Notes under the pieces: model-generated
Told to the model about the DNA's origin: nothing
What the model saw: the letters and a program-made list of their open reading frames with translations, nothing else
The model's database searches: none
In this document: positions 10,771-24,114 of the stretch, piece by piece
Layout of the letters: each line of letters begins with the position of its first letter
Position numbering within the stretch: the stretch's first letter is position 1
Position numbers and translations under genes: made by a program
From: Rhynchospora pubera
Lineage: Eukaryota > Streptophyta > Magnoliopsida > Poales > Cyperaceae
DNA length: 64,000 nt
NCBI GenBank assembly: GCA_028095005.1
Contig: CM051460.1
Location: forward strand, 288,936,653-289,000,652
Direction: 5' to 3'

Positions 10771-13153
10771 TTAATAACTATAAGCATCATATAATGCTTC
10801 CATTTTTAAACTCCGGGTACCGTCGTCCATGTACCGCTTCCAATACCAATGCTTCTTCCAAACCCTAGCCACCATCTCGTCCATGGGGATGTTCTTCGTC
10901 TCAGGCAGGAAAACTGCGACAAAAATACCCATGATCGCAATCCACATTGAGAAGAAAAAGAACACCCCAGCACGCATACGACACAGCATGGATAAGTATA
11001 TTTGTGCTATTACAAAGGTGAACAGCATGTTGGAGCTCACTGCAACTGCATACCCTGCAGTTCGCGTCTCGAGAGGAAATATCTCACTGGGGATTAACCA
11101 GGCCAGCGGGCCCCACGACCATGCAAAACCTGAGACAAATAGAGCCGCAAACATCACGACGCCCATCGCTGAATCATTGTCTAGTGGCTGGTTTTGCTGT
11201 CCATTTGCAACTAGCACTGCTCCTATAGCAGCCTGAATAGAAAGAAAAACAAGTGTTTTAGACTTTTAGTCCGGTGAGAACAAATTTGACTACCAAGTTC
11301 CATCTCTGGATATAGGAAAATTTAAACTTTGTTTCTTATGTGGAAAATTGCCGTCAATTGTACATGGTCTTAGAATTTCCAAAATAGCAGTTACTCTGTA
11401 TTCAATAGTGTTACTCTGCATTTAGCCCTTTGTTTTATTCTACCATAGATCCTTCTAAAGAAAAGAATAATGACAATTTAAGAAAATGTAAGTTTTCAGT
11501 AAGCGGGATCAAAGTTAATTTAAAAATGGAAGTAGGCTATTTACCATTGAAAGAAACATTTGCAAACATCCTTCTAGGAGCAGCAATTTCCTCCCGACTT
11601 TATCCACTGCCAGCAATGATACAACACTGCCTATTAGATTTACAGTCCCAATAGCGACAGCAGAAAGTAACGATGCATGGCTCTTAAATCCGATTGCCTC
11701 AAACAGCACAGGAGCATAGAACATGATCGCATTTATCCCGGTAAACTGCTGGAAGAACTGCAATAATGATCCAATGACGAGTTGCGGGAAGCTCGATCTA
11801 CGAAAAATGCTCATGAAAGGTCGCTCCACCAGACTAGCTGCCTCACTGGCCTGCAATATCTCTTGAAATTCTGCTTCAACATTGTGGGTCCCACGTATTT
11901 TTTTGAGGACTTCTAGCCCATCAGCTGATCTTCCATGCTGAATTAGGCTTGTTGGTGTTTCAGTGATAAGGAATGAGCCGATGCACAATATTAGTGCTGG
12001 AACACCGGCCAGGCCGAGAGAGAACTTCCAACCATATAGCAGGGATTTTGATGCATAGTAGTTTACGACGTTTGCTACTAGGATCCCTATGGTAATGTTT
12101 AGTTGGAAAAGGATGTTTAGTCCACCACGGATATGGAAGGGTGCAATCTCCGACAAAAATAAGGGGACAGCCTATAAATACCGTTAAGTTTTATTTCAAC
12201 TGATTAGCATTTAAAAAAAAAGAATATCTTTAATTACAAATTTTTGGGGCTAAATTTTTTCGTTGTTTTTATTTTTCTTTTTTGAAAAATAAAACACCAA
12301 ATGTTCAAATTGATAAACATAGAAGCCTGGGAATTAACATATGTTTAGGAGACAAAACACATCACCTGATTAGCAAACCCTACACCAATGCCAAGGAGAA
12401 TTCGTCCAGCGATCAACATATGTAAATCATTAGCCCGGACATTGAGAATGACACCAATGAAGAAGAATACTGATGAGATCTGGATCGTAAGCTTGCGACC
12501 AAATCGTCGGCACATTGCAGAGGCAAAGAAGCACGACACAAGTGCTGCCAGATAGAGAGAGGAGGTGAACAGCTGAAGTTTGTGATCATCATACTTGCAG
12601 TAGTTATCCTCCTTCACATGCTTCTTTTTATAATAAACTGACGGGAAGAATTTTAAGAGAAAGCTGTCCATGGATGTCACACCACCTGTATGTGTTCAGC
12701 ATTATGAAAGTATTGGAAGTTCTCATGTTGTCAATGTGTGTCATCAAGGTTACAACAATAAGAGAAAAACTTTAAGAATGGCTTGAAATGAATTCTCCTT
12801 GAATCCTATAAGTCTACGGTTCAGTTCAAGAGATTTGCTCAGCTGGTTCCATACCAGTGTACCACCAACCACCCAATGCTTGATGCCTTACAATAATAGT
12901 GTAGGCATTGCTTTCTGGTTGTGAAAATTATCATGAGCTGCTCTGAAGGACCAAAGAAAAACAAAAGGAAAATAAAATAAAATAAAAGTATTACAAGATG
13001 ACCATTTAGAAAATTACCAGAAATGCCAATATCGTATCCAAACATTAGTCCTCCGGTGGCAGCAATAACTGCACAAATTACCAGATAAAATGTGATTTTC
13101 CCTTCAAATTTTGTCTGCCTATCAGGCACGCCAGTGATCACAAAGCCCCCCAT
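10771..13153 (-). CDS. STP-family hexose/H+ symporter (sugar transport protein), 4 exons
   Basis: A plasma-membrane monosaccharide-proton symporter of the MFS. Exons are 13153-13018, 12685-12366, 12171-11545 and 11232-10771 (136, 320, 627 and 462 nt), joined in frame through GT/AG introns to give 514 aa, the usual STP length. Visible hallmarks: FGYDIGISGGVTSM in TM1, CRRFGRK in the loop 2-3, GRILLGIGVGFANQ, PLFLSEIAPFHIRGG, ETPTSLI at the end of the N-half, QQFTGINAIMFYAP, PSEIFPLETRTAG and LPETKNIP. Asp41 and Arg140 correspond to the proton-coupling Asp/Arg pair of AtSTP10. Cys75 (NYCKYD) and Cys445 (SMLCRM) correspond to the lid-domain disulfide typical of STPs. The start is the first ATG of exon 1 (MGGFVITG); an upstream in-frame TTG is not a credible start. 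The exact STP subtype, and glucose versus galactose preference, cannot be settled here. Confidence 0.93.
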
Positions 13154-14140
13154 TTGGACTTGTCTCAAAAGTTCCCTTTGTTTTGTAGGTAAACCTTCAA
13201 AACAAAAGGTAAAATTTTACCCGAGACAGCCCCAAAAGAAATGAAAAGTTGAAGAGCGACTTCAATTTATTGTGTACTAAGAAATAGTTCAAACCGAGCA
13301 ATCAGCTCCACAAAAAAGGGAGAGTTATTTATAGCTGGTCGTTTTTTCTGTTCTCTTAGCCTTGTTGTCGGACTTAACAGCACCACGTGTGAGGGGAAAG
13401 TTAACAGCTTGTAGCTGTGATCCTGTCTGGAAAATCAGTGTTATGAGTGTCATGTCTTTAAATAGTAAACCAACGCAAGCACAAAAAGAACACCACAAAC
13501 TAAGATCCTTCCAGTAATTACAAACAGATACAAAGAGTGAAAGAACAATGGGCATTCATGTGCTTACCATGACAACGCACCACTAAGATCCTGCAAGTGT
13601 AACAAAGACTAAGCCACACTAAAAATCAGCAAGAATGGATTTGACTAGAGTTGAAGTAACTTAGCCCTTCATTAGCAAGTATTCCTATGCTCATTAGTCA
13701 AATAAATAACCGATTATTAAAGCTTTGTCCATTACTCCATTTATCATACATTAACCAAATATTAAGAGCTATGTTCATTTATTATTTAATATGAACGTCA
13801 CAATTAATTTCGACAATGAAAAACTAATTTTCTAATGCAGCTATCTCTTCTACAAATCCACAAAAGCAAATCCATTCAACTCTTCTCACATCAATTCATC
13901 TACGCCTAGATTTTTAACCACATTTTGACTTCCGATATAAAAAAAAAGAATAATAAATATTGAAAACAAAAAAACAAAGAAGAATTGGAAAAAAAAAAGA
14001 ATAAACAAGAGTCCCACATCATTGCCACATCATTACCCTCCAGTCAAAATTACAAAAAGGCATCATCCGACATCTTCGAAAATTTAAACAATCCAACCAT
14101 ATCACTATCACAATGCCATTTTTCCCCTCCCGAAGAACTT
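13154..14140. other. Intergenic region between the STP promoter side and the AP4E 3' end
   Basis: It contains the presumed STP promoter and 5' UTR on the left and the AP4E 3' UTR on the right (both genes are on the minus strand). No recognisable ORF; the frame 13325-13555 is cysteine-rich but resembles nothing. Confidence 0.4.
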
Positions 14141-16403
14141 TTAGCCAAGCAAGTCCTTAAAAAGATTAGGGTTATTTCCAGATGGTGTCACACCAACTTG
14201 ACGAGCTGTTGCATCCTTTTGCAATGCTTCTTTCACATTTGGACCTTTTTTAGCTATAGTTGAACTAACCACCCCTTTATCAGAGCTCTTACTGTCAACT
14301 ATCGAAGGCGTGTCTGTAAACATTGACATCAGATCTGGTGTTTTAACGGCACCGACAGACGGGCTTGGAGCAGAAGCCACATCACTGCCAGCTGCAGGTC
14401 CCAAAAGCCCTTCAAGTTGCTTAAAAGGATCAATGGTCGGTGTAGCTGTTTCGCTCGGTTCATTTAGATCAAGTAGATCTGGTGGTGGTACTGCAGGAAC
14501 AACCACTTTTTCCTCCGGTGGCTCTGGAGCTGATGTGGCAACAGCATGTTGGCTCTCCTTTGCAGGTCTACGTGTGCTACCCTGCGTCTTTCTCTCTGCC
14601 GCTTTCTTCCCAAACAAAGAGGCTGCAAGTCTCTGTTTCTCAGCTGAGACCTCCGGAATCTGCTGTTTCCATGAATCAAGTGAGCTTTGGCGTATTGTAT
14701 CGCTTGTCACCATCCCATTAGTAGCCTTTTGTGTGCTGGAGCTTGATGTAGAAGGAGCTGATGGGGAAGAGTACGTCTGTTGTCCCCATTTCTTCTGGAC
14801 CCCCTCAAGCTTGAGGCGAACTCCAATTTCAGCTGATATCTGATCAGCTAGGGTTTGAACTTTGGGATTGTGTTGTTCTTCTCTGGTTGTGTAGGTTGCT
14901 TCGCTGACTGGTACCAGGTCACTGGAAATGGTAGGTAAAGAAGACGTTGATGATGGCTGAATACTAGGGGGTGGGGCTCGTGGCTTGGGTAGCTCATAGG
15001 CCTCAAACCGAAGGGAATGAGCTGGGTCCTGCTGGTAGTGGCTGGCACTGGCTGGGGTGATGGTGTTTACTGTCCCCAATCGCTCAGACTCAGAGATATA
15101 AGGCCTAGCACCATTTTCTATTGCTTGGTTTATATAGTTACTTAAAAAGGGAAGACTTGTCTCGATCTGCCCAAATAAAGGAAAAAAGAAATAAAAGCAG
15201 AAAACAGAATATCAATTTGTTTGTTTTGCAAACATGTATATGAAAATGAGTACTGGATAGCATACTGTTTCAATCAATATCTTCAAAACCATGACCTGCA
15301 GCAATATGCCACAGCATTCTGATTTTTATTTTTGTCTGTCATGTTTCTTTCTACTTTTACTCAAATCAACACAATCGCACTAATGCACTAATATAAGCTT
15401 TAAGTTGAGAAGCAATTTGCTTGAAACTAGGTTGAATTAACATTTGACTACTGCTCATTTTATAACTCAAGGGCTATGTTAGGAAGCTATTAATAGTTGT
15501 AAATTTTCTTGTTTATATTTGCGGTTCCACGGTTTCTGTCCTTTGAATAAAAATGAAAAAAAAAAGTATTGCTTTAAAATCACAAAACAGTCCTCAAAGG
15601 CCCCGGATTTCACTTTAACGGGTTGCTAGAGAAAGGGCGAAGCTTCGCCCCGGTGTATCTCCTTGGGGCTCCATGTTATTCCTAGTTCCGGAGTCATTTC
15701 TCTATTGCTGCCGGCAGAGCCCTTCTCCTTCACCAAGCTAACAAGATATTTGAAGTCTAATGTTACCCCGGTACTCTATGTATGGAAGAGTACCGGTACC
15801 GGGTATGAACCGGGTACGGGTACGCATCTGGTACGACACCGGTACGAGCCAGATAGGCCAGGTGGCGTACCAGAGTATTTTAATGTATTTGACCATCCCG
15901 GTACGGTCTCCGGTACGTATGACCATCTCTGGGTACGTTTGACCAACACAGTGTGACTATTTTTTTAACGTGATTAAAGGCCCAAAATACTTGCTGCACT
16001 TGGGAAGCCACCGTGGCAATGAATTTATTGCCTTCACCCACTCCACTCTATATATACGTATATATAAAAGGTTGGACTTCACTTGTGGGACTAAGGAAAC
16101 TTTCAAAACCGGACAATCAAGCATCCCCAAATTCGGTATAATGTCCATTGCTCAAATATTGGACATATCCATTTCCCATTTTTAATGAATAGTTTTTTAG
16201 TATTTTAATTATTTTGGAGCCCTCTAAAACTCATGTTGGCATAAAAATTTATATGAATTCTTGCAAAAATATAAGTAATCTGATAGTATAAAATTTTCAT
16301 TTTTGTACATATCTAAAATATTTTAAATAATTTGTTTAATTAGGTAATATTTGTTCATGATTAAATTTATTTAGGCCTTAATTGATATATCTTGCAATTT
16401 TTA

Positions 16404-16463
<60 letters not shown>

Positions 16464-19400
16464 GATTGCTAAAATGCTATGCATAGCACAGATGGCCTTC
16501 GTGCTATGGATTCGTTCTTGCATTTCACGCTTCAAACAACTGATCCAAACCGTTCATTATCTTCTACGTATTGAAATCTTATTAGAAACCAAATTTTACA
16601 TTTTTTTGAATTTTTTTACTATTTTTATCAAATTTTTGAAAATCACTGTTATTGAAGGGTCCAGAATTTATTAGATTAAGTATTTTCAAAAATCTGAAAA
16701 AAATAGTAAAAAAATTCAAAAAAATGTAAAATTTGGTTTCTAATGAGATTTCAATATGAAGAAGATTATGAATGGTTTGGATCGGATGTTTGAAGCATTA
16801 AATTCAAGAACGAATCCGTAGCACGAAGGGTATCCGTGCTATGAATAGCATTTTAGCAATCCTCTCTATATATATATATCGCCGTACCCGTACCGGAGAT
16901 TTTTGAAAATTTTCGTACCGACGTACCCAAATCGTACCGGGTACGGTACTCGTACCCGTACCCATGCAACATAGCTCAAGGGTTTAAAATGTTGAAGCAG
17001 GGCCTTACTGCAACAATAAGGGAAAATACACGCTACCACACTGATATCATATTGAAGCTTTGTTAGCTAAATGTATGCAATTGCACAACAAAATATGTTT
17101 TGGTGCCATATTAGGTGGGCCTTTTCTGACTTGTTTAGCTTAAATTAAATGCAGGTCTGATTGCTGAATTGGAGGTGTCACTACACAATATCAATAGTTT
17201 CTGCACTGGAATGATGCTAAGACTGGTCAAATGAAATACCTCAATATCTTCACAGCTGGCATCAGGGGGCATCACATTCTCAATGGCTTGTGGGCTTAAT
17301 GCTAATAAAGCTTGAAATTCATAAGCACGCTGCTGTAGATCTGTTGAATGGGAAGCTAACACCTCATCTATTAAAGTTTGGCACTGTAGAAAAATTCGGT
17401 GTAAAAGTTCCTTATTATGTGATTTCAAGGAAAAAAAGGGTGGCCACCATCGGTACTGCATTGCTAGTATCTAACCTGACCTGACCAGTTCAGCAAACAT
17501 GGGCTTATTTGGTCATTAAGTTAGGTCAACAAATTGCCAGTTAGAGCTCAGCACAATACAATATTAACCATAAATTCAATTTGCACAAATTGTAAAGACA
17601 AAAATATATGTGGGATCCATACAGGTGAAACTGATACAATTAGGAAACTACAATGAATTTTGAAACCACTGACATACTACCAAAGCAAGTGCTATTATCG
17701 CAACCCAGAACAAGCCTTCATTTTTTACTTTATTTTCAAGAAATATAATTCCCTTTTACCTCAGGTAGCATTTCAACCTTCCTTCCAGCAGCCAATTCAA
17801 ATGCAAATATCTTCATAATTGCTGACACCGCATATGCCTTACAAGAAAACAGCATAAATGAAATGTTAGTAGCATAAAATTCAAATCCTACCAGGTATGG
17901 GACTTTCCAAAAAAGAATTTTCAAATTTAAAGGCGAAAAAAAGAAATATTAGCCTATACTTAACTCTGATCCTTAATTTTACACTGTTTTGGAGTCACTA
18001 CCTAGATCTATTAGTCCTAAATCAAACTTTGGTTTATATTAGGTGTTTCATATTTCGACTTCAAATCTGAAAGCCAGATGAGCCCCAAAAAAACAAAACA
18101 GATGGCTGGTACTGGACTCTTCCCATAGCGAACAAATCAAGCGAACTACATGAATTATCCAACTGGTTTACCTTGACGGTATCATCACTGGAGTGGGCCT
18201 CCGCAACATCACACAATTTCCCAACGATATAAGAAGCAGAGTGCCTGCCATCAGCAGTACCATATTCTCCCAAGACCCAACAGATCACCTACACTTAAAG
18301 GAACAATTAATTTACCAACAAAGGTCCCTTGACTGAAAACAGTTACCCATAGTCGGTACTATCCTGATTTCAATTTAACAAAAAAGCAAGCTTTTAAAAA
18401 ACGCCGTTTTTTCCGAAATAGCGGTATTTTATAGCCAACCGCACGAATGTCACAGAAAAAAAACGATAAAATAACATAACGCGTCATTTACATTTTTTCG
18501 CCGAAAAAAAGTAAAAAAAATTCTATTTTTTCACCGAATAAACGTGTACAATATCAAAAGACATATCGTGTATTGAGAACATAATGTATTTGGTATATAT
18601 CGTGAATAAAATGCTTAGAGATGTTCAATATCATGTACAATATCGTGTACCAATCATCCATACAAATGCAGTACTGTACACAAGAATACATATGAGTTTG
18701 ACACAGATGGTTCGCATATATACACCATTTTTCCGCTGTTTTTTCGGCGTTTTTGAAAAAACGCCACATTGTTGAATCAACTCCGGACCGTCATACCGAA
18801 AAAAACGCATTTTAAAAGCTTGTAAAAAAGTATTCATTGCTTCCGTTTATGCTAAACAGATACGATCACCTTGACACCATGAAAGAAACATTATGCTAAA
18901 CGTTTTGGACTTTGGTCCATCGTTATATAAAAATGCAGAACCTTTTGGCAAACTTGAAATATGTTTTATGAATCTATCTTAATCCAAAAACATTATAAGG
19001 TTACTAACTATTAAGCAACTTTATCAGGACAATGCTCGTGCTAACAATAGCGAGGGTAAACATACCTGAAGAAACAAAGAAGGAAGCTTTGGCTCGCCAA
19101 GAATCCTCAAGTAGGAAGCAACCTGGAATATCATGATTAAATAATAAAACTTGCTGTTACAAAATAGCATGTAAGTCTCATACCAGCATTTAAATTTATT
19201 TACAATTACCTAAAAAATATTCCAGATGATCATACTCAACTAAATGACGATAAAGTTACCCTCAATTTTCAAGCTAGGTTTAACGAGTACCATCATATTA
19301 CAAGATTTTTGCCACATCGGGAGCTAATAGGCACCAAGGTGCTACAGGACTGCTTCAATTTGGTTCAGTGTCTTTAATACAATTTGGTTTCAATTGAAAA

Positions 19401-22400
19401 TTGCATGGAAAAAAACAAAATGAAACGTGCAATTGAAAATTACAATAAACAGAAGAGCCCGATCGGGTTAAATAGAATCCATGTTTTCAGTTATGATTGA
19501 ATTGGCTCTGGGGCTTTTTCCAGGTTGATCATTTGTATCACTTGGCTCGAGGTAAATTTGTCTCCATTATCATCCCGAAAAAATTGTGAATCAGCATTGC
19601 CAATACAAAAATTTCATTAATGTGTTTAGGTTTAGTTAGTTTCTTCAGGTAAAGTTGATTATATGTTTGATCGATTCACTAGCTTAGGTCCAGGTCAGAT
19701 CTGTTGTGATTGCCAAATTAGTTGTCACCTGAGGGTTCAGAATCAATCTGCTCAGAATGATGTATTAATACAAAAGTTACCAAATTTGATACTGTTTTGG
19801 AGGGTGTGTTGGAATTGGTTTAATTTTTCTCTGATGTTATCTTAAAGGACTAAAAAGTAGATTAAATGTTTGAATGAAATCAGAACCAACAAATGGAACA
19901 GATTACATACAGCAGAAGATCGGAGTTGGGTATCAGCCCCCTCATCATCTTCCCCAAATCCTTCTGCAATCAGCCGCATGAGATTATGTGCCACTCTGGG
20001 ATTCACGAGATCACCAGCATGCTCAAATACCTTGTTCATTATCTGGATTTACATGTAAAAAATAACAATAAGATAACTAACATATGAAGCTAGAGGCACT
20101 GTCAGAACTATTTAGCTTTGCTAACAAAAAGAACAATAACCTGTTGAGTTTCATTGTGTTTCCTCACATGCAATATAATTTTAAAGAAAAAGAAAAAGAA
20201 AACTCAGAAGTATTTTCACATCTTTAAGATATTATCACCACAGGAAAATAAGTATTTATGTACTTTGGCAGCATTCTTAAATGGCTTGTCCTTGGTTGTC
20301 TTTTTCTTTTCATATTTTAAACCAATGCTCGTCTTATTTCTCTAGAAAAAATGAGAAAACTCCCTTCAAATAGAAGAAGAACAAGACCCACAGAGAGAGA
20401 ATAAGAGCAATAAAGGGTATGTGAAGGCACCTGGATGAACCATTGGTTGCTAGGTGCAAACTGCTCAGCAAGTTCTACACAACGCGACGCTATCTCTGTC
20501 TTATAATGATTATCGGTGATGTTAATCATGTAATCAATCATGCGGTCCACTATGACCTCAACATTGGTTGATTTTGTCATTTTGTACAGCAGCTCAAATG
20601 TCTTGCGCTTAAGAGTGTCATCTGGGTCCTAAAAAAATAAAGATTGCAAGAACTATAGTATGAACACACGAACCAGAAATTACCAGCACCTTGCTGAGAC
20701 GTCTGTTGAGCGGACAAGCAAGTCTAATGCAAAAGTAACTTGGCCTACTGGCCACATTTGCAAACTTTGTTTCTAGAATTTGTGTCTATCAGAGAAGCAT
20801 AAGAATATTTAAAAGATTTTCAAAATTTCTATGATAATACGCTTGTTTGATGCTTTAAAATAAAAAAAATTCCTTACAATGTAATTATACAATTCTTTCA
20901 ACAAGAATTCAATATGGAAAAAAGAAAAGGAAAGGAACGAGGTTGAGTTACAGTACAAACCTCTAAGCAATCAATGACAGCAAGCTGGTGTTCTTCGACG
21001 ATGTCGGGATTTATTCTGATAAGCCGGCCAAGTGCATCAATTCCCATATACTTCAAATTATGGCTCTCACTCTGACATATAATATAGAATTATTAAACAG
21101 AATAATGAAATATCATTCGGAATACAATATCTAGTGGGTGTCTCAACACTGGACAGTTCAGTCATGGACCCCCAAATTACCATAGAAAATAATGTAAATG
21201 GTGAAAATCAAATCTATTTATGTCCAGCATATCAACATAACAGCACAGATGCTGAACCTGACCTGCTACTTATGACTAGTTTAGGAAACAGTACCAAAAA
21301 GAACCTGAAATATTTGTACCAAAATTTGCGATTGCAAACTTTAAACTGACCACTGGTACACCAATAATGTATTGTGTTTCTGTGCCTTTCCGAAAATCAC
21401 TAAAATAGTGCAATAACATGATAAAAACAACTTTAGGGAAGCTAACCTTGAGAAACTTAGAAGTGGCCTCTATAGCTGCATCTAGTACTTTAGGGTTGGG
21501 ATAAATAGAAGAGACACAACATACACACTCATACAAAATAGCATTTCCAATATTACTTGAAGATTCACATTTTCTAAAAATCTCAGTGAGAACTGCATAC
21601 ATATGGTTGCTTGCTTGCTTATCCCCGCTTCCAAGCAAAGCAAGAATCTTGAGTAACTTAATCTGCACATATCATATTTGAAATGGATAAGAAACTCTGA
21701 AACTTCGATGATATAAAATATGATACTTGCATTGATCAGTCCAACACTACATTCATGGCAGTCAGACGTAGCAATACAGTACCTTAAAGATAGGCAATGC
21801 TCAGCGACTGATTCACTGAGGCAACTACTTACCATGAGAGCCAGTCTTGATAAGCAATAATGGTACGTTACCTGTATCAACCTTCAGCCAGTCCAATAGA
21901 GGTACAGATAAGTATTAAGCGAGAATGCCTAATCAATCATGGATCTGTATGTACCAGCCAGCTCAGCATAAGATAGTCCCAGAATGGACTGATCAGTCAG
22001 GTTCAGTATACACGATAGACAATATCAGTAACACAAACTAACTTTATACCAAACATAGACTATTTCTTCTTTTTCTATGCATTTTCTATGAGATCATGAA
22101 TAAAATTTGGCCAAAACTTCAGGAGATCCAACAGATTAAGCAAGGAGTTCAGTGCCATCGATCAGGACAACACTAAGATTATAGATAGATCTGTATGAAA
22201 CATAAGAATAGGCTTTCTTGACTACCTGGATGAAAGGTGCAGGCATATGGTGGTAATCATAGGCAGTGGGGAGCCTCTTCTCAGCAACTTGCTTAAGGAT
22301 GCTGACAAGGCTGACAACCAAATCTTTGTACGAGCTTGCATCATCTGATATCAGGTCAAACAGCGGGCACAAAGTTGCCCCCATCACCCCTGGATCATTG

Positions 22401-24114
22401 TCACATAGCCTCTGAAAATCCATCAATTATATATTATTTAGTTACATTTTACTAATAGCAATCATAACAAATTATATTACAGTTCCTTTCATAACATAAA
22501 TTGCACATCTTAAAACTGATGGTCACTAAGTTTTACATTAACAATAAACCCGATTGTTTTGATAAGCTTACATCTAATTTGCACGAGTACTACTATAAAT
22601 ATATTTTTTTTTTCATTTTAAATTTTTTTTATTATTATTTTTTTTTGCTAACTTTTGAGTGAACTTACGGTGATTCGAGTTTTCTTGACAAGTGTTATGC
22701 CAGACCCCATAGCTGTTACTAACAAGAGATAGTGGGATTGATATTACAAAGAATATAATGTTGCGTGTCATTTGTAAAATTCTAATTTCCAGAAATGACC
22801 TATCCATCTATGGTCCTACATGCAAGGATTGAAATTGGAATCAAGATTTCAAAAAAATGCAGGGAGAAAAGTAACCTACCTTTAAATACAGGCATTTTCT
22901 GATGAACCTCTATAGAAATTAAAGACTATTCTATTTTGTTCTCACTTTGTACAAGTTTTTGTACTCACAAACTAATGATATCAGAATGCCCAGAAATTAA
23001 ATAGGACGAGTCCTCCAATGATGTCTTCCAAAATTAAAAGAATTCTTAAACTAGCACATGCTAATTCAAATCAGCAAGTTCCCAATAACAAACTGAAGGC
23101 TTCAGCATTAAAAAATTGAAACCAAATATGAAGTGAAGCCAACAATTTCTTTCACAATGATAGCATAGAGCAAAGCACCCAATTTTATTCAGTTTAGCTC
23201 GCCTGCCAAACATATCTGCTAATTTTTTTTGGAGAAAAAAAAAGAGGCTTCTCTACCTCTTTTCCATTACAGAAAAGAAAGGTTGCCCACAATTACGCAT
23301 GTATCTGGTAAGTAAAATAATGCAACAAATGGCCACACCCCCTAATCAAACCAGTATCCTAACACTGGTACCAGAAAACATTCTGCTTCAAGACATAAAA
23401 GTCATTACTAGTATATTAGTAAGCAGATCATCTCAATTAGCACTTTTGCAAATTATAAAAGAGTAAATTTGGGACATTCTTTCATGAACTGAACCATATG
23501 ATTATTCATAGAATTACCTTGCGAAAATTCGAAACCAAATGTGACACTGAACTGGGCGATTTCTGATGAAACCGATGCAATGCCATGACCGCCTTCTTCC
23601 TCACAGCCTCCTTTGGGTGGTTCAGCAACTCCACCACCTGAGGCAACACTGCAGGGATCGTCTCCTCATTGATCAGCTTACAAACCGCCACTAAAGCAGC
23701 ACAAACCACCAAGTAATTATCCGACCTCAGATCCTTCTGAATAGTATTCACTATCAGTATAATCAAATCATGGCCATCATCCAAGAACAAAGCCACAGTC
23801 AAGTATCCAGTTCTCTTCAACATGATATTGTCGTCGTGCGCCATTTTGACAGCGTGGATGTAGCCAAAGGAAGCGTCGTGGCCGAGCATCTCAGCATAGG
23901 CCAAGCGGAGGAGGTACTCCTTCATCTTGCGACGAGGTATGTCGGGGTCGGAGAGGCGGCGCCGGAGAGTCTCGAGTTCGCGCAGTATGATGCGATCCTC
24001 CTCGGATTTGGATCGCGCTTCGCCGATGGATTTGACGAGATCGAGGAATTCCTTGGAGGATCCGCCTTGGGAGCCCATGGCGAGCTCACGACTGAGCGAC
24101 TTGAGCTGCTCCAT
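14141..24114 (-). CDS. AP4E: AP-4 adaptor complex subunit epsilon, 11 exons
   Basis: Large epsilon adaptin of the heterotetrameric AP-4 coat, which sorts cargo at the trans-Golgi network toward the vacuole. Exons: 24114-23518, 22411-22226, 21662-21447, 21071-20961, 20628-20431, 20042-19911, 19122-19066, 18288-18172, 17837-17760, 17383-17240 and 15166-14141. Every exon up to the last is a multiple of three (all introns phase 0), giving 953 aa; Arabidopsis AP4E is about 940. The N-terminus reads MEQLKSLSRELAMGSQGG. The adaptin trunk runs to about residue 620 with HEAT-like runs such as KRTGYLTVALFL, KDLRSDNYLVVCAAL, VRKKAVMALHRF and YMGIDALGRLIRINPD. A Ser/Pro/Thr-rich hinge follows from about 650 to the end, with a clathrin-box-like DLLDLN near 845 and the C-terminus NLFKDLLG. 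Intron 10 holds a 1.5-kb hAT-like insertion and intron 7 a MITE; neither touches splice sites. A pyrimidine-rich repeat precedes the ATG. Confidence 0.95.
16411..16460. repeat. (TA)n microsatellite
   Basis: An uninterrupted TA run of about 50 bp abutting the foldback element; another shorter TA run follows the element on its right side (16866-16879), so the element may have inserted into a TA tract. Confidence 0.9.
16461..16864. mobile_element. Long-armed foldback MITE nested in the hAT-like element
   Basis: It begins gaggattgctaaaatgctat and ends with its exact reverse complement atagcattttagcaatcctc. The arms extend about 190 bp each (for example the 'cttcgtgctatggattcgttcttg' zone against its right-side partner, then the 'ccaaattttacattttttt' core against 'aaaaatgtaaaatttgg'). 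It is non-coding and would fold into a long hairpin if the intron is transcribed. Confidence 0.75.
18387..18822. mobile_element. MITE in AP4E intron 7
   Basis: Terminal inverted repeat CAAGCTTTTAAAA (from 18387) and TTTTAAAAGCTTG (to 18822), flanked by similar A-rich sequence (aacaaaaaag on the left, taaaaaag on the right) that may be the remains of a TSD. The interior has runs of 'cgccgttttttc' and 'ttttttcggcg', i.e. a second inverted pair. A fragment of the same family lies at about 337-415. Confidence 0.6.

Larger units (their letters stand above)
15474..16974. mobile_element. 1.5-kb hAT-like non-autonomous element in AP4E intron 10
   Basis: Flanked by the perfect 8-bp direct repeat CTCAAGGG (15466-15473 and 16975-16982), the TSD length of hAT elements. 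Short terminal inverted repeat CTATGTT (15474-15480) / AACATAG (16968-16974). Subterminal zones at about 15770-15950 and 16880-16965 are dense in GTACCG/GTACGGGTACG motifs in opposite arrangement, a typical subterminal transposase-binding layout. There is no transposase ORF; the ORFs in both strands are made by the repeated GTACCG words. A TA microsatellite and a foldback element are nested inside. Confidence 0.7.

Noticed and set aside
10829..11236. 135-aa frame on the plus strand
   Set aside because: Antisense of STP exon 4.
14310..14843. 177-aa frame on the plus strand
   Set aside because: Antisense shadow of the last AP4E exon; it follows from the Ser/Pro-rich coding strand.
15663..15956. 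Overlapping ORFs on both strands rich in Gly/Thr/Tyr/Arg
   Set aside because: Products of the GTACCG word array in the hAT-like element.
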